From assembly GCA_949987565.1 (NCBI GenBank), contig OX465121.1:3861117-3925116 (forward strand): a DNA stretch of 64,000 bases, in the 5' to 3' direction. Both the position numbers and the translations under genes were made by a program. A model generated the notes under the pieces. The model searched no databases, was not told where the DNA came from, and worked only from the letters and a program-made list of their open reading frames with translations. This stretch comes from Luidia sarsii. Lineage: Eukaryota > Echinodermata > Asteroidea > Paxillosida > Luidiidae. Shown here piece after piece: positions 34,264-44,290 of this stretch (position 1 is its first letter; every line of letters begins with the position of its first letter).

Positions 34264-34411
34264 GGGTTTGCGGTGACACCATGTATAAGGTCTCTTAAAG
34301 AAGAGGTGTGGTTCTGAAAAGAACCTGAGTGGTAACTCGACGTTCCGACCAGTATGATCTGGCCGTCATCACTTCTTTAGGAGACCTTATACATGGTGTC
34401 ACCGCAAACCC
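34264..34411. mobile_element. Complete MITE family B, 148 bp
   Basis: The terminal repeats GGGTTTGCGGTGACACCATG and TATAAGGTCTC are perfect inverted copies. Inside are two further small stems, GGTTCT-AAAA-AGAACC and CCAGTATGATCTGG. It is the reference for the partial copies at 652, 8775, 9588 and 44140. Confidence 0.88.
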
Positions 34412-34452
34412 TTCTATATTGAATCTAAGCTGGTTCATATGTAATTCCACTC

Positions 34453-34778
34453 CTACCAATACAACATTGGTAAAGGTCAAAAGATTGCCACAGTTTGTGT
34501 TAAACCATTAAACATCCCCCAAAAAGCAATCCAGTGAAGGTTTGAGCTCAAATGGTGATCAGAGAAAGTAGAAAAAGTGTAAGAAATAGTTTATGACTTG
34601 CGAGTAATAAACTATTTGTCGATGATGAGTGAAGATTCCTAGGGAAGTACAGCATCCCAGACAGTAAGATTTCAACATGAGGATTCTACCATGACCATCT
34701 ATAAACTGGGTAAATTGGAAGGAAATCTGTGGACATCGATGTTTTCCGATTTTCACAATGTTGTATTTGGGCTTTAAC
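34453..34778. mobile_element. MITE family C copy, beside the family B element
   Basis: It has CCAATACAACATTGGTAAAG at the left and TTGTATTTGGGCTTTAACTG at the right, with the family inner blocks. It is the best intact match to the split copy at 50951-51545. Confidence 0.82.
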
Positions 34779-34779
34779 T

Positions 34780-36469
34780 GCGTGGATTCTACTCGAGGTT
34801 TATACCGAAAGAGTGCATGGGAATGTTGAGTAGGCTCAATATTATTCAATCATTAATTGTGCAATTCCTATTCTTAAAGCAATTGCTATGAGAACTGTAT
34901 GAGAACATACTTAATCAAGATAACACACAGGAAACAAAATCTGAGAATATGCGACGGTTTCCATAACAATTAATTTCTTTTTATTCAACACACTCCATGC
35001 AAACATTCGTTTCAAACAAAACACCTCTTTTTATGAGAAATGGGGCGGGTGCAAAATATGCCAATAGGAGGCGCCCTTCTGTGTGGCTGGGTACGAAGGG
35101 TCATCTGTGAAAGTCTCAACTTATATCGTCACCTTTCTTCCTTCAAACGCGTCTTTTTCTGGAACGTGGAACAGCACTGTTCAACAGCAATGAGTAAAAG
35201 TTGGCATTTGAATGTAAATTAAAAACCCAAATAATACTAAATCCTTGGAAGATTTACGCAGAGTAGAATCACAGTGTCCATTCACCTTGCATTCAAGAAA
35301 TGTGTAATACTAACAATGAATCTAACGATGATTGTAGTTAGTGATGTGAATGTGAGGAGTGGAGTCATTTAAACGGTCGCACAAGTTCATAATTATATTG
35401 CGTGGTTGTATTAAATTGATGACATTTTTTTTGGCCAAATTGTCAATGCTTAGTAACCTCGGTCAGTGAGACTTTCAAGATGTTGACAGTAATAACGTTT
35501 GCCTGGTTGGAATACTGAGAATTTCCTTGTGCTAAAATCTGTCATTACAGACACCGTATAGATGGTTTCAAAATGTCTTTCGAAATGACCTTGTTGTGAA
35601 AGCCTTTCCTTACAGAGGCGTATGCACTGCAACCAAGGGACCTAGGCCCCCAATAGGATCAATGGTATCGTGGACATTTTTGGGGGACGTTGATGGTAAC
35701 ATCATTATACTCATTTGAAAACACATGTTACAGTGCTGCTTTTAAATGGAGCGTTACTCTCATTTGTAAACCCCCCCCCCACACACACAACAACAAAATC
35801 TGCTCCAAAGGTCACTGAACTTCTAATCGTCCAAATAGAATTACACCTTGTCCTTCCTCATTTCTACTGACTTTGTCTTCTTCCCTAAACTTAGCACAAT
35901 ATAAAGAAGGCTGCTTCACTATGTGTTCGTTCTAATTACCAGAGGTCTTTTTGTGGAAAAACAGTGAGTCTGTTCAACACTTATTTTGGGGTGTTTTTAA
36001 AACTCTCCCTTGAAGGGTGAGTTTACTTCCAAGTTGAGATAAACACCGGGTTCTCATTTTCCAGTTTGATGCCTTTCGGTTGCAGAGCTGCATGTCTAGA
36101 TCAGACCAGCGTTCTCGGCATTTGAAGACGAGCAGTGGTCCACAGAGTGCCAAAGGAACCCACAGTAAGGGGTAGCGACCACATCCTTACACAAGCATGC
36201 AGGTTACACTTATACCTCCAACAGGTGACTGTTTAGTATCAATCAGGAAATGAGAATATGGCATTCTGGTGAAAATACTCCGCACAATCCAATTGGCCTT
36301 TTAGAGCCGACTTCAAACAAAAAAATACACACACTCAGAATCATGACAATCTGCAAATGCAAATTATGCAACTGAGTCCATTTTCTCCTTTTCAATGTCG
36401 GAGGAAACCAAACTCAAAGGAAACGAGGAGAGAAAGGGTAGAGCAAGGTATCTAGGGAGGACGCGTTGG
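34780..36469. other. IF1 3' UTR and downstream region
   Basis: The IF1 stop is at 36470, so transcribed 3' UTR should extend leftwards. No poly(A) signal close to the stop stands out; the nearest clear inverted AATAAA is at 34979-34984. No repeat family was recognised apart from a C-run near 35770. Confidence 0.4.
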
Positions 36470-36622
36470 CTAATCGCTATCACTGCCACTTTGCGATCCG
36501 TCAATTTCTCGCTTGCGCTTCTTGAGCCTGCTGATGGCCTCTGCATGGCGGGAGATCTCACGTTCGTGCGCCTCGATCTCATCATCGTGGTGCTTCTTCA
36601 AGGACTTGAGCTGTTCCGCTTG
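36470..36622 (-). CDS. ATPIF1: IF1 exon 4 (coiled coil and stop)
   Basis: The acceptor is CTCACTCACATAG after a huge CT tract. The exon encodes QAEQLKSLKKHHDDEIEAHE, REISRHAEAISRLKKRKREI and DGSQSGSDSD, then TAG. Confidence 0.94.
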   Translation of the reverse strand, partial: QAEQLKSLKKHHDDEIEAHEREISRHAEAISRLKKRKREIDGSQSGSDSD

Positions 36623-39600
36623 CTATGTGAGTGAGTGAGAGAGAGAGAGGCAGAGAGAGAGAGAGAGAAAGAAAGAGAGAGAGAGTGAGATAGAGGGGGG
36701 GGGAGAGGTGGAGAGAGGGAGAGAGAAAGAGAGAAAGAGAGAGAGAGAGTGAGATAGAGGGGGGGAGAGGTGGAGAGAGAAGGGGAAGAAAAAGAATGAG
36801 AGAAAGAGAGAGGGAGAGAGAGAGGACAGAGGGAGAGAAGGAGAGAGTGATATAGAGGGAGGAAGAGAGAGGGGGAGGGGGAGGGGAGGGGAGGGGGATA
36901 GGGAGAGAGAGGGAGGCGGAGAGAGAGAGAGAGAAAGAGAGAGGACAGAGGGAGAGAAGGAGAGTGATATAGAGGGAGGAAGAGAGAGGGTGAGGGGGAG
37001 GGGAGGGGAGGGGAGGGGAGGGGGATAGGGAGAGAGAGGTGTGAGAGAGAGAGGGGGCGAGAGAGAGAGGGGCGAGAGAGAGGGAGACAGAGAGGGACAG
37101 AGGGGGAGAGGGGGAGAGAGAGAGAAAGAGAGAAAGAGAGAAAGAGAGAGGGGAGAGGGAGAGAGAAAGAGAGAGGGGAGAGGGAGAGAGAAAGAGAGAG
37201 AAAAAGAGAGAGAGAGGGGAGAGGGAGAGAGAGGGGGGAGAGGGAGAGAGAAAGGGAGAGAAAGAGAGAGGGGGAGAGGGAGAGAGTGAGAGAGAGAAAG
37301 AGGGGGAGAGGGAGAGAGAGGGAGAGAGAGAAAGAGAGAGAGGGGGAGAGGTAGAGAGATAGGAGGGGGAGGGGAGGGGGAGGGAAAGAGGGAGAGAGGG
37401 AGTTAGAGAGAAAGAGAGAGGGGGAGAGGAAGAGAGAGGTAAGGAGAGAAAGAGACAGAGAAAGAAAGAGAAAAAGAGGGAGAAAGAAGCACTGCATGGT
37501 TGCTTAGCTGTCTTGGTTCATTGATCTACTGGAATTTGGGGGCAAAGAAATTTAAGCACCATCGATATTGTGATTTTCAAATATCGATATTATCGATGTA
37601 TCAATTTTTTCACGCGTACAAATTAGATTACGAAATAATAACTCAAAGTGCTACTTTCAAAGGGGGGTGCAAAAGTCAACAATATTTCAAGAATAGGGAG
37701 ACTCTTCTGTTTTAAAAACAAATCAACATGTTTATTTTTTTTATACACATGAAAGTGTTGATGTTCACCATAACAAGCTCATTATTTTGCGTTCCTTTCT
37801 TGCTGGGGGACATTTGTAGAAGTTTGTGAACCCCAAACACGACGGGTGTGTCAGTGGTGGGGTCACCGACCCTTAACTTTGCAAGAGGAACTAAGTGCGT
37901 TAGACCACAAGGTTGGTTCTTGACCCAATTGAATGCAGTCGACATTGCAGTCAGGGTTATCAATGTGAAAATAAAAAACATTATTTATTTCATCACGTAT
38001 ATCCTGGATTCTAACGACATCAGAACGTTAAAACGACACTTAAGGTATTACCGATCATATCACCGATATCGTTCCTCAATATCGCCCATTTCGATATTTT
38101 CAATAATTTTGATATAACATCAAAAATTTTGATATTTTCGATATATCAAAAATTTCGATATTTTCGATATATCGAAAATTTCAATATTTTCGATATATCG
38201 AAATGAATAAAAAATAGATAGCGGCGATATCGATATCAAAATGATATCGATATATCGACGGTGCTGAGTGAAATTCCACTTTAGGGTCAATAAACTGAGC
38301 TTGATCGGCCAGTCCACAACAACAACAAAAACCTGGAAAAATGATTGCGGGACCTCGCTTACCATCTGTCGGAAGTATTGGTCTTCGTGAGCCGCCTCCA
38401 TCTTGCCAAAGGCTCCACCGGCGTCCCGGATAGATCCCCCAGTTCCTCCACCCTGGACCAAACAAAAAGAGGACAAAACTAGATCGCATGCATCGTTCTC
38501 AAACTGATCACTAAAGCTTCTGCCTTTGAGAAAGGCCCTGTTCGTATCAGAACATCAGGTTTTCTGAAATTTGGGAGGCCACCATCTAATCATGAGGGCT
38601 GTATAGCTCAGATGGGAAGACCGCTGGTATGCAAAACCAGAGGTCTCTGGTTCAAATCCTGGGCCAGTTAAAGATTTTCTGAAATTTGGGAGGCCACCAT
38701 CTAATCATGAGGGCTGTATAGCTCAGATGGGAAGACCGCTGGTATGCAAATCCAGCGGTCTCTGGTTCAAATCCCTGGCCAGTTAAAGATTTTCTGAAAT
38801 TTGGGAGGCCACCATCTAATCATGAGGGCTGTATAGCTCAGATGGGAAGACCGCTGGTATGCAAATCCAGTGGTCTCTGGTTCAAATCCCTGGCCAGTTA
38901 AAGATTTTCTGAAATTTGGGAGGCCACCATCTAATCATGAGGGCTGTATAGCTCAGATGGGAAGACCGCTGGTATGCAAATCCAGCGGTCTCTGGTTCAA
39001 ATCCCTGGCCAGTTAAAGATTTTCTGAAATTTGGGAGGCCACCATCTAATCATGAGGGCTGTATAGCTCAGATGGGAAGACCGCTGGTATGCAAATCCAG
39101 CGGTCTCTGGTTCAAATCCCTGGCCAGTTAAAGATTTTCTGAAATTTGGGAGGCCACCATCTAATCATGAGGGCTGTATAGCTCAGATGGGAAGACCGCT
39201 GGTATGCAAATCCAGCGGTCTCTGGTTCAAATCCCTGGCCAGTTAAAGATTTTCTGAAATTTGGGAGGCCACCATCTAATCATGAGGGCTGTATAGCTCA
39301 GATGGGAAGACCGCTGGTATGCAAATCCAGCGGTCTCTGGTTCAAATCCCTGGCCAGTTAAAGATTTTCTGAAATTTGGGAGGCCACCATCTAATCATGA
39401 GGGCTGTATAGCTCAGATGGGAAGACCGCTGGTATGCAAATCCAGTGGTCTCTGGTTCAAATCCCTGGCCAGTTAAAGATTTTCTGAAATTTGGGAGGCC
39501 ACCATCTAATCATGAGGGCTGTATAGCTCAGATGGGAAGACCGCTGGTATGCAAATCCAGTGGTCTCTGGTTCAAATCCCTGGCCAGTTAAAGATTTTCT

Positions 39601-42600
39601 GAAATTTGGGAGGCCACCATCTAATCATCACGCCCGCCGCTCGCCCCCCGAGTCATGAGTCAGGCCTGCCCCCAAAACCAGGCCCTCACCTCGCCCGTAC
39701 TCTCTCTGCCCCTGGGCGCAAAGTGCCATCACACAGTGGCTCCATGGGCTCCTGACCTCGGCTTCGCCCTCTGGCCTCGTTCCGCAACCCAGGCCCGCCC
39801 CAACAGAGACTGCGACTTTCACTGGTCACGCAAGATTTCTCTGTCATTGTCTGCTTGGCTTTTTGTGACCAGTGGGTAAAATGTCATTCTCATTGAAGAC
39901 AAGACTGCAAAACTTGCCATGCGCTGCACACCTACATGGACTGAGGCTAAATTCAGACAGACAGTTGGTTCTGTACTTCTGCTTGTTCAGTATTCTTCTT
40001 TGGATTTAGGAACCGCAACAGCGACAACAGCTACAGTGATAGCAGCAATCAGCAGCAGCAAGAACAGCAGCAGTAATGACTGCAGCAGCAGCAGCACTGA
40101 TTGCAGCAGTGGTAGCAATGATCGCAATAACGACACCAGCAACAGCAGAAATAGCACCAACAAAGGCAGTATAAGCAGCAGCAAAAGTACAGTGGAACGC
40201 ATAGAGCCTAGAGTGCTAAACTACTGTAGAGTGCGCACTCCCCTATCAATGTGCACTAAGAAATGTGTGCCGACATGGACGTGCATCCGCCATTACCAAA
40301 GAGGGCAACTTCAGCTCGAAGTGCCCGGATGTCAGTAGCAATCGCGCGTAATAATGAATGGGGAAAGGTATAGCCGAAAGGTTGTGAATGCGGAAACTAA
40401 AATGTTATAGAAATGGTTTTTAGTAATGAAAGGAAAGACCATCAATACCTCAAGGGATTGGCGAATTTTAATGTCCTAATTTCTTTTGTAAAAATTGGGA
40501 TTAGTTTGGCCCATAGAGATCCATGCATTTGCACCTATTTGGTAATGGCGTCGCAGTCCCCTTGTCGGCACGCGTCACATAGAGCTCTATGGTAGAATGT
40601 TGCTAATCGTTATAACGAACATTGATATACCGAACATTCGGCTATAATGAACATACAGTGTACCCTTTAGCTCCCGACTTTTGTGTACAAATTATGTGGC
40701 CGCAACTGCTATAACGAACGACCGCTATACCGAACAATTTTCATGGATCTCAGAATGTTTGTTATAGCGACGTTCAACTGTCTGACTGTAGCACCAATGA
40801 CAGTGCAATGGCTGCAGCAGCAACAGCAACATCAGCAGCAATGGCTGCAGTAACCACAGCGAGGATTACACAAATGACAGCAGCAAGGTTAGCAACTTAG
40901 CAGCAACGGGCGTAGCAATGACAGCAACAGCAACAACAGCAGCAATCCTACGGAAACAACAGCAGCTATCCTACGAAAACAACAGCAGCAATCCTACAGA
41001 AACAACAGAAGCAATCCTACGGAAACAGCAGCAATCCTACGGAAACAATCCTACGGAAACAACAGCAGCAAACCTACGGAAACAACAGCAGCAATCCTAC
41101 GGAAAAAACAGCAGCAATCCTACGGAAACAACAGCAGCAATCCTACGGAAACAACAGCAGCAATCCTAGTGAAACAACAGCAGTAATCCTACGGAAACAA
41201 CAGCAGCAATCCTACGGAAACAACAGCAGCAATCCTACGGAAACAACAGCAGCAATCCTAGTGAAACAACAGCAGCAATCCTACGGAAACAACAGCAGCA
41301 ATCCTACGGAAACAACAGCAGCAATCCTACGGAAACAACAGCAGCAATCCTACGGAAACAACAGCAGCAATCCTACGGAAACAACAGCAGCAATCATACG
41401 GAAACAACAGCAGCAATCCTACGCAAACAACAGCAGCAATCCTACGCAAACAAAAGCAGCAATCGTACGCAAACAACAGCGGCAATCCTACGGAAACAAC
41501 AGCAGCAATCTGCTTGAACTTAGGAACAATCTAACAGTGGCTTACCCTGCCTGCACCGGATCCCATGGTCCCTTGGTCTGACCCATAGCCTCGCTGCACT
41601 TGGCTGTAAACAAAAGAAAAAAAACACACACAATGTGTATCGTTGCACGTTCATGAATTGTAACAATCGTGGGCTCAACGGTTGCAGACCCACTGCGCAC
41701 ACGGAACTGTCAGAATGGTATTTTTAGAAGAAAGAAAAGATGGCCGCCTTGTTTTGGCTGTCGCACGGGAGAAAGACCTTCTCGATCAACTGAGGGTATT
41801 TTTTCCCTTTTTCCAAGACGTGAGTAAAGCAAATGACCAGTACTATTAGAATCCTTGATTCTCACTGAATCCAAAAATGGGCACGTAGGACGGTGATACG
41901 TGTGTCTTCGGCGGTAAATCTGGGGGTTTGTGTCGGGTAGTTTTTTCGGATGAAATGTTTTTTGGCGGTTTGTACAGATAATCAGCTTTAGGACACTGAT
42001 CGGCTTGGACCCTACAGTCGCCCAAAATTTAAAAATTCGATAAAAAAAAGGGTGACTTGTCGGGTCCAAGTTACTCGGACTAGGTCGGGGGTAGTCATGC
42101 CATCTCATCATGGAGTCGAACACATCGTTGTTCCCACATGTTTCCTTACTGAGAAACTTGGAGCCTACTATCGCCCGACCTCCTCAAACGAAAAAATTAA
42201 AAGGCCGATTGAGACTGGGACCAAGTTACTCGGACTGGACTGATTAGTGTCTGTAATCATTCAATTTCAAACACCTTCAAACTTTCCTATTTGTACTAAA
42301 AGAGACAGGCATAATGTTAGTTGTTCCGAGACGGATAAGGATTTTTTTTTTTTTTTAATTAAATTTAAATAAAAATCGAAACAAAAAGTACGGTACCCGG
42401 TAGGACCGGCCATATCGCAACTGGTTCAGGCAAAAATCGCACGCTAAAGCCTACACTACGGCTACAGCGATGCACGCCCAGAGATTGGACGGCCGACTTC
42501 ACACAGTTTATTACAGCTTCCAGTCGAAATGTGCATCTCTGACGTACGTTCGTGGAAACAGATACAACAGAAGGGCATTAGGACACTGGTTCGTCTATCT

Positions 42601-42664
42601 TAGCTTACCAGACTGCGGCGAGGGGGCGAAAAAGACGAACTGCTGAGAGTCTTACAAGCGCCAT
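36470..42664 (-). CDS. ATPIF1: Mitochondrial ATP synthase inhibitory factor IF1, complete, 4 exons
   Basis: IF1 binds the F1 part of ATP synthase in the mitochondrial matrix and blocks ATP hydrolysis when the proton gradient collapses. Four minus-strand exons (42609-42664, 41546-41603, 38363-38452, 36470-36622) join with matching phases into a 118-residue protein (human 106). Residues 1 to about 24 are a mitochondrial presequence (MALVRLSAVRLFRPLAAV, rich in Arg, no acid). Then come RGYGSDQ, as at the human mature start, the inhibitory segment GGSIRDAGGAFGKMEAAHED with QYFRQ, and the coiled coil EQLKSLKKHHDDEIEAHE, keeping the histidine pair linked to pH sensing. The C-terminus differs, ending in an acidic serine tail GSQSGSDSD. 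Introns are unusually rich in tandem repeats. The identification is firm by similarity and phase. Confidence 0.95.
36629..37482. repeat. 840-bp GA-rich tract in IF1 intron 3
   Basis: Interrupted GA/GGGA/GAAA repeats with duplicated sub-blocks (for example GATAGAGGGAGGAAGAGAGA twice, GAGGGGAGGGG several times). On the IF1 transcript this is a continuous CU tract that runs into the exon 4 acceptor at 36623. Confidence 0.97.
37545..38266. mobile_element. DNA transposon remnant with CGATAT-rich ends
   Basis: The left end AAGCACCATCGATATTGTGA and the inverted right end ATATCGATATATCGACGGTG (then CTGAG) share AGCACCNTCGATAT. The right 200 bp is a cluster of TTTTCGATATATCGAAAAT palindromes. A minus-strand frame at 37712-37981 ends in a sequence reminiscent of hAT-type elements but is not a full transposase. 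The element lies in IF1 intron 3. Confidence 0.55.
38363..38452 (-). CDS. ATPIF1: IF1 exon 3 (inhibitory segment)
   Basis: Thirty whole codons, from GGGTGGSIRDAGGAFGK to AAHEDQYFRQM, flanked by acceptor TTGGTCCAG and donor ATG|GTAAGC. This is the core of the F1-binding inhibitory region. Confidence 0.95.
38555..39628 (+). repeat. Tandem array of nine 115-bp tRNA-Cys-like units
   Basis: Units start GGGCTGTATAGCTCAGATGG at 38596, 38711, 38826, 38941, 39056, 39171, 39286, 39401 and 39516, exactly 115 bp apart. Each has a D-arm, a five-pair anticodon stem CTGGT-ATGCAAA-ACCAG whose loop places GCA (Cys) as anticodon, a variable AGGTC, and a T-arm GGTTCAAATCC, then a spacer ending CACCATCTAATCATGA. 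The acceptor ends do not pair and the D-stem is broken (GCTC against GACC), so function as tRNA is unlikely. Units differ at a few positions (AAAACCAGAGG, AAATCCAGCGG, AAATCCAGTGG). The array lies in IF1 intron 2, antisense to IF1. Confidence 0.93.
39629..40790. other. Middle of IF1 intron 2
   Basis: The first part (39629-39810) is a GC-rich block unlike its surroundings, with no identifiable content. At 40015-40190 there are CAG/CAA-rich triplets. At 40600-40785, TTATAACGAAC, TATACCGAAC and the end GTTATAGCGACGTTCAACTG resemble short pogo/Tigger-like element termini. Confidence 0.4.
40800..41516. repeat. 23-bp minisatellite with CAG-rich core
   Basis: About 25 units of CAGCAGCAATCCTACGGAAA plus CAA, preceded by irregular CAG/CAA triplets. 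As 23 is not a multiple of three, the frame rotates, which explains the apparent NSSNPTETTAAILRKQQQQS protein repeat on the plus strand. It lies in IF1 intron 2, about 30 bases from the exon 2 donor. Confidence 0.93.
41546..41603 (-). CDS. ATPIF1: IF1 exon 2
   Basis: The acceptor follows a T-rich tract (CTTTTGTTTACAG). The exon encodes QVQRGYGSDQGTMGSGAGR and ends AGG|GTAAGC. It is only 58 nt and would be missed by length-based ORF finding. Its donor lies about 30 bases from the 23-bp minisatellite. Confidence 0.9.
41604..42608. other. IF1 intron 1
   Basis: The stretch 41860-42240 contains GGTCCAAGTTACTCGGACTA twice in related form (42064 and 42219) and looks like an old repeat, but I cannot classify it. 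Otherwise nothing was recognised. Confidence 0.4.
42609..42664 (-). CDS. ATPIF1: IF1 exon 1 (mitochondrial presequence)
   Basis: Eighteen codons plus TG encode MALVRLSAVRLFRPLAAV, ending at donor GTAAGC. The start lies in AACATGGCGCTTG, a YY1-like context. TG joins C of exon 2 to give Cys. Confidence 0.88.
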
Positions 42665-42703
42665 GTTGATTTCTGAGAATTTTGACCTCTGAATGTACGA
42701 CTG

Positions 42704-42738
42704 TGACCTTCAACGTGACCCCATACCGCCTACGTCAC
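42704..42738 (-). promoter_or_regulatory. IF1 upstream region: estrogen-related-receptor-type and CRE-type sites
   Basis: On the minus strand, 40-75 bases before the ATG, lie TGAAGGTCA (consensus TNAAGGTCA, at 42704-42712) and GTGACGTA (CRE-like, 42731-42738), with a further AGGTCA at 42682-42687. ERR sites are common in promoters of vertebrate nuclear genes for mitochondrial proteins; use here is inferred. Confidence 0.4.
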
Positions 42739-42739
42739 G

Positions 42740-44130
42740 GCAATAGGCTGCTCCATTTTTATTAGAAAAAAAACACAGCTGCAACTATTCGGGGAATCGA
42801 ATGAGCATAAATATCTGTCATATTTGTTCTAGAGTCTTTCATTATTTTCTTTCATTTTCTTTAATCTTTCATTCTAATCAGTTTGTAAGTTTACCGAATC
42901 GGGATTTCTCTTCTTCCATCAGGTCGGTAGACCAGCAAATGACGTCTATAGAGGGCGCTGTGTTCGGTAAACATCACAGTGCTAATATCGTTGCTATTTT
43001 TTCATAGAGCTATACGGTGAACCAAAATATTTCAGCTCTGTGCCGGTGAACGACTGATTTTTGATGGACCACAGCCTGAGGAGCACAAAATACTGCACTT
43101 CACAGTCAGTTAGGCTATTTCTTGCCGTTTCCTGGAGTCTGAGTTTTGGTGACGGAAATGGAAGCTGGAGCATGAATCTTAAAGCGTCTCTGCAATAAAA
43201 TTAATATCAAAATAATTCAAGCTCATTTTTTCAGTGCTGTTATCTAGGGATCAAACATTTTTGGCAAGCTCCTTTTTTCTTGGTGGACTCAGAAAGTGGT
43301 CATCTTTATTTACCTTTGAAAATATCCTTCAATTCACTTAAATAATTATCATTATGGCAAACATTTTGGTTGTAGATCAACAGGTTTAGGGAAAGGTCTT
43401 CCGGAAAATTGTGTAGCCAATCAATTATTGGGTTGCTGTTGAATGATCCTGTGATGACATCACAAGTTTGCTGATGAATATTGAAATTTTCATTAGCATA
43501 AAAACGTAAATCTTGCAAATACACCAGTCCTCGAGAATTAGTGTTAAAAGCAGTTTGATTGCTATAATTATAGGAACAGTGCAAACAGTTTTGTATTGTA
43601 CAGACTCAGGAAGATGCTTTCCATTTTGCGGAATTTCTTTTCTATTTTCGTTTTACTTTGTATAATTTTGTATATCACCATTAAAGCTAAAGAAAATCCC
43701 CTAATACGTGATGCATTGTTTGCTCAAAACCAATTTATTGCCCTATTTTGGCCACATCCCTTTACTTCTGTTGTAAAAAAATAGTGCGACATTTCAGATC
43801 CCGAATCTTGCAATACCGACAACACCTGTAGCATTGAGGCTGCAGCCTGCATCATCATTGTTTCTGCAACACATCAGTTGATGCGCATTCAAGACAACAT
43901 GATTTTATGTTATGCTAATAATTATAACATAGCCTAAAGGCGATTCTTGCTGCACGCTTTTTCGATAACAAGCGACCACTTGAGAGGAACAAGTCGTTTG
44001 ATAGAATAAACCAATTTTTACCATCACCACCAGTTATTGATTCGAATAACGGGATTCTCTCATAAGAAAAAAAATCATGAAATTGGGCGGGAAAGAATCC
44101 TCCACACTTCAACGGTCACGACCACAACTT
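42740..44130. other. Intergenic DNA upstream of IF1
   Basis: No exons, repeats or RNA genes were recognised. The minus-strand 92-codon frame at 43306-43584 and others show no known domain. Confidence 0.4.
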
Positions 44131-44139
44131 TTAGTGGGA

Positions 44140-44290
44140 AGGTTTCTCCACGTTTCACCGCTCCTCCAAGCCCTACAAAACCCCTGATGATAGTTGGAAT
44201 CCAACAGTCTCCTGACGACGAGCAACGGCTCTTTTCAGAGCCACACTCAGTCTCAAAAGAGATGATACACATGGTTTCACCGCAAACCAA
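44140..44290. mobile_element. MITE family B copy (diverged)
   Basis: The right end CACATGGTTTCACCGCAAAC and the inner GGCTCTTTTCAGAGCC and GACGACGAGCAACG match family B. The left end GGTTTCTCCACGTTTCACCG is diverged. Confidence 0.6.

Noticed and set aside
36598..37497. 299-codon Ser/Leu/Pro frame on the minus strand
   Set aside because: It is a translation of the CT repeat in IF1 intron 3.
38596..39590. Functional tRNA-Cys gene cluster
   Set aside because: The anticodon arm is good, but the acceptor stem does not pair and the D-stem is broken, so these are tRNA-derived repeats.
38555..39628. CRISPR-like array
   Set aside because: Repeats of 115 bp have no unique spacers, and the genome is animal.
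39987..40202. Leucine-rich minus-strand frame
   Set aside because: It is a translation of CAG/CAA triplet repeats in an IF1 intron.
40918..41581. Asn/Gln/Thr-rich frames over the 23-bp minisatellite
   Set aside because: The period is not a multiple of three, the region is an IF1 intron, and the frames end at unit variants.
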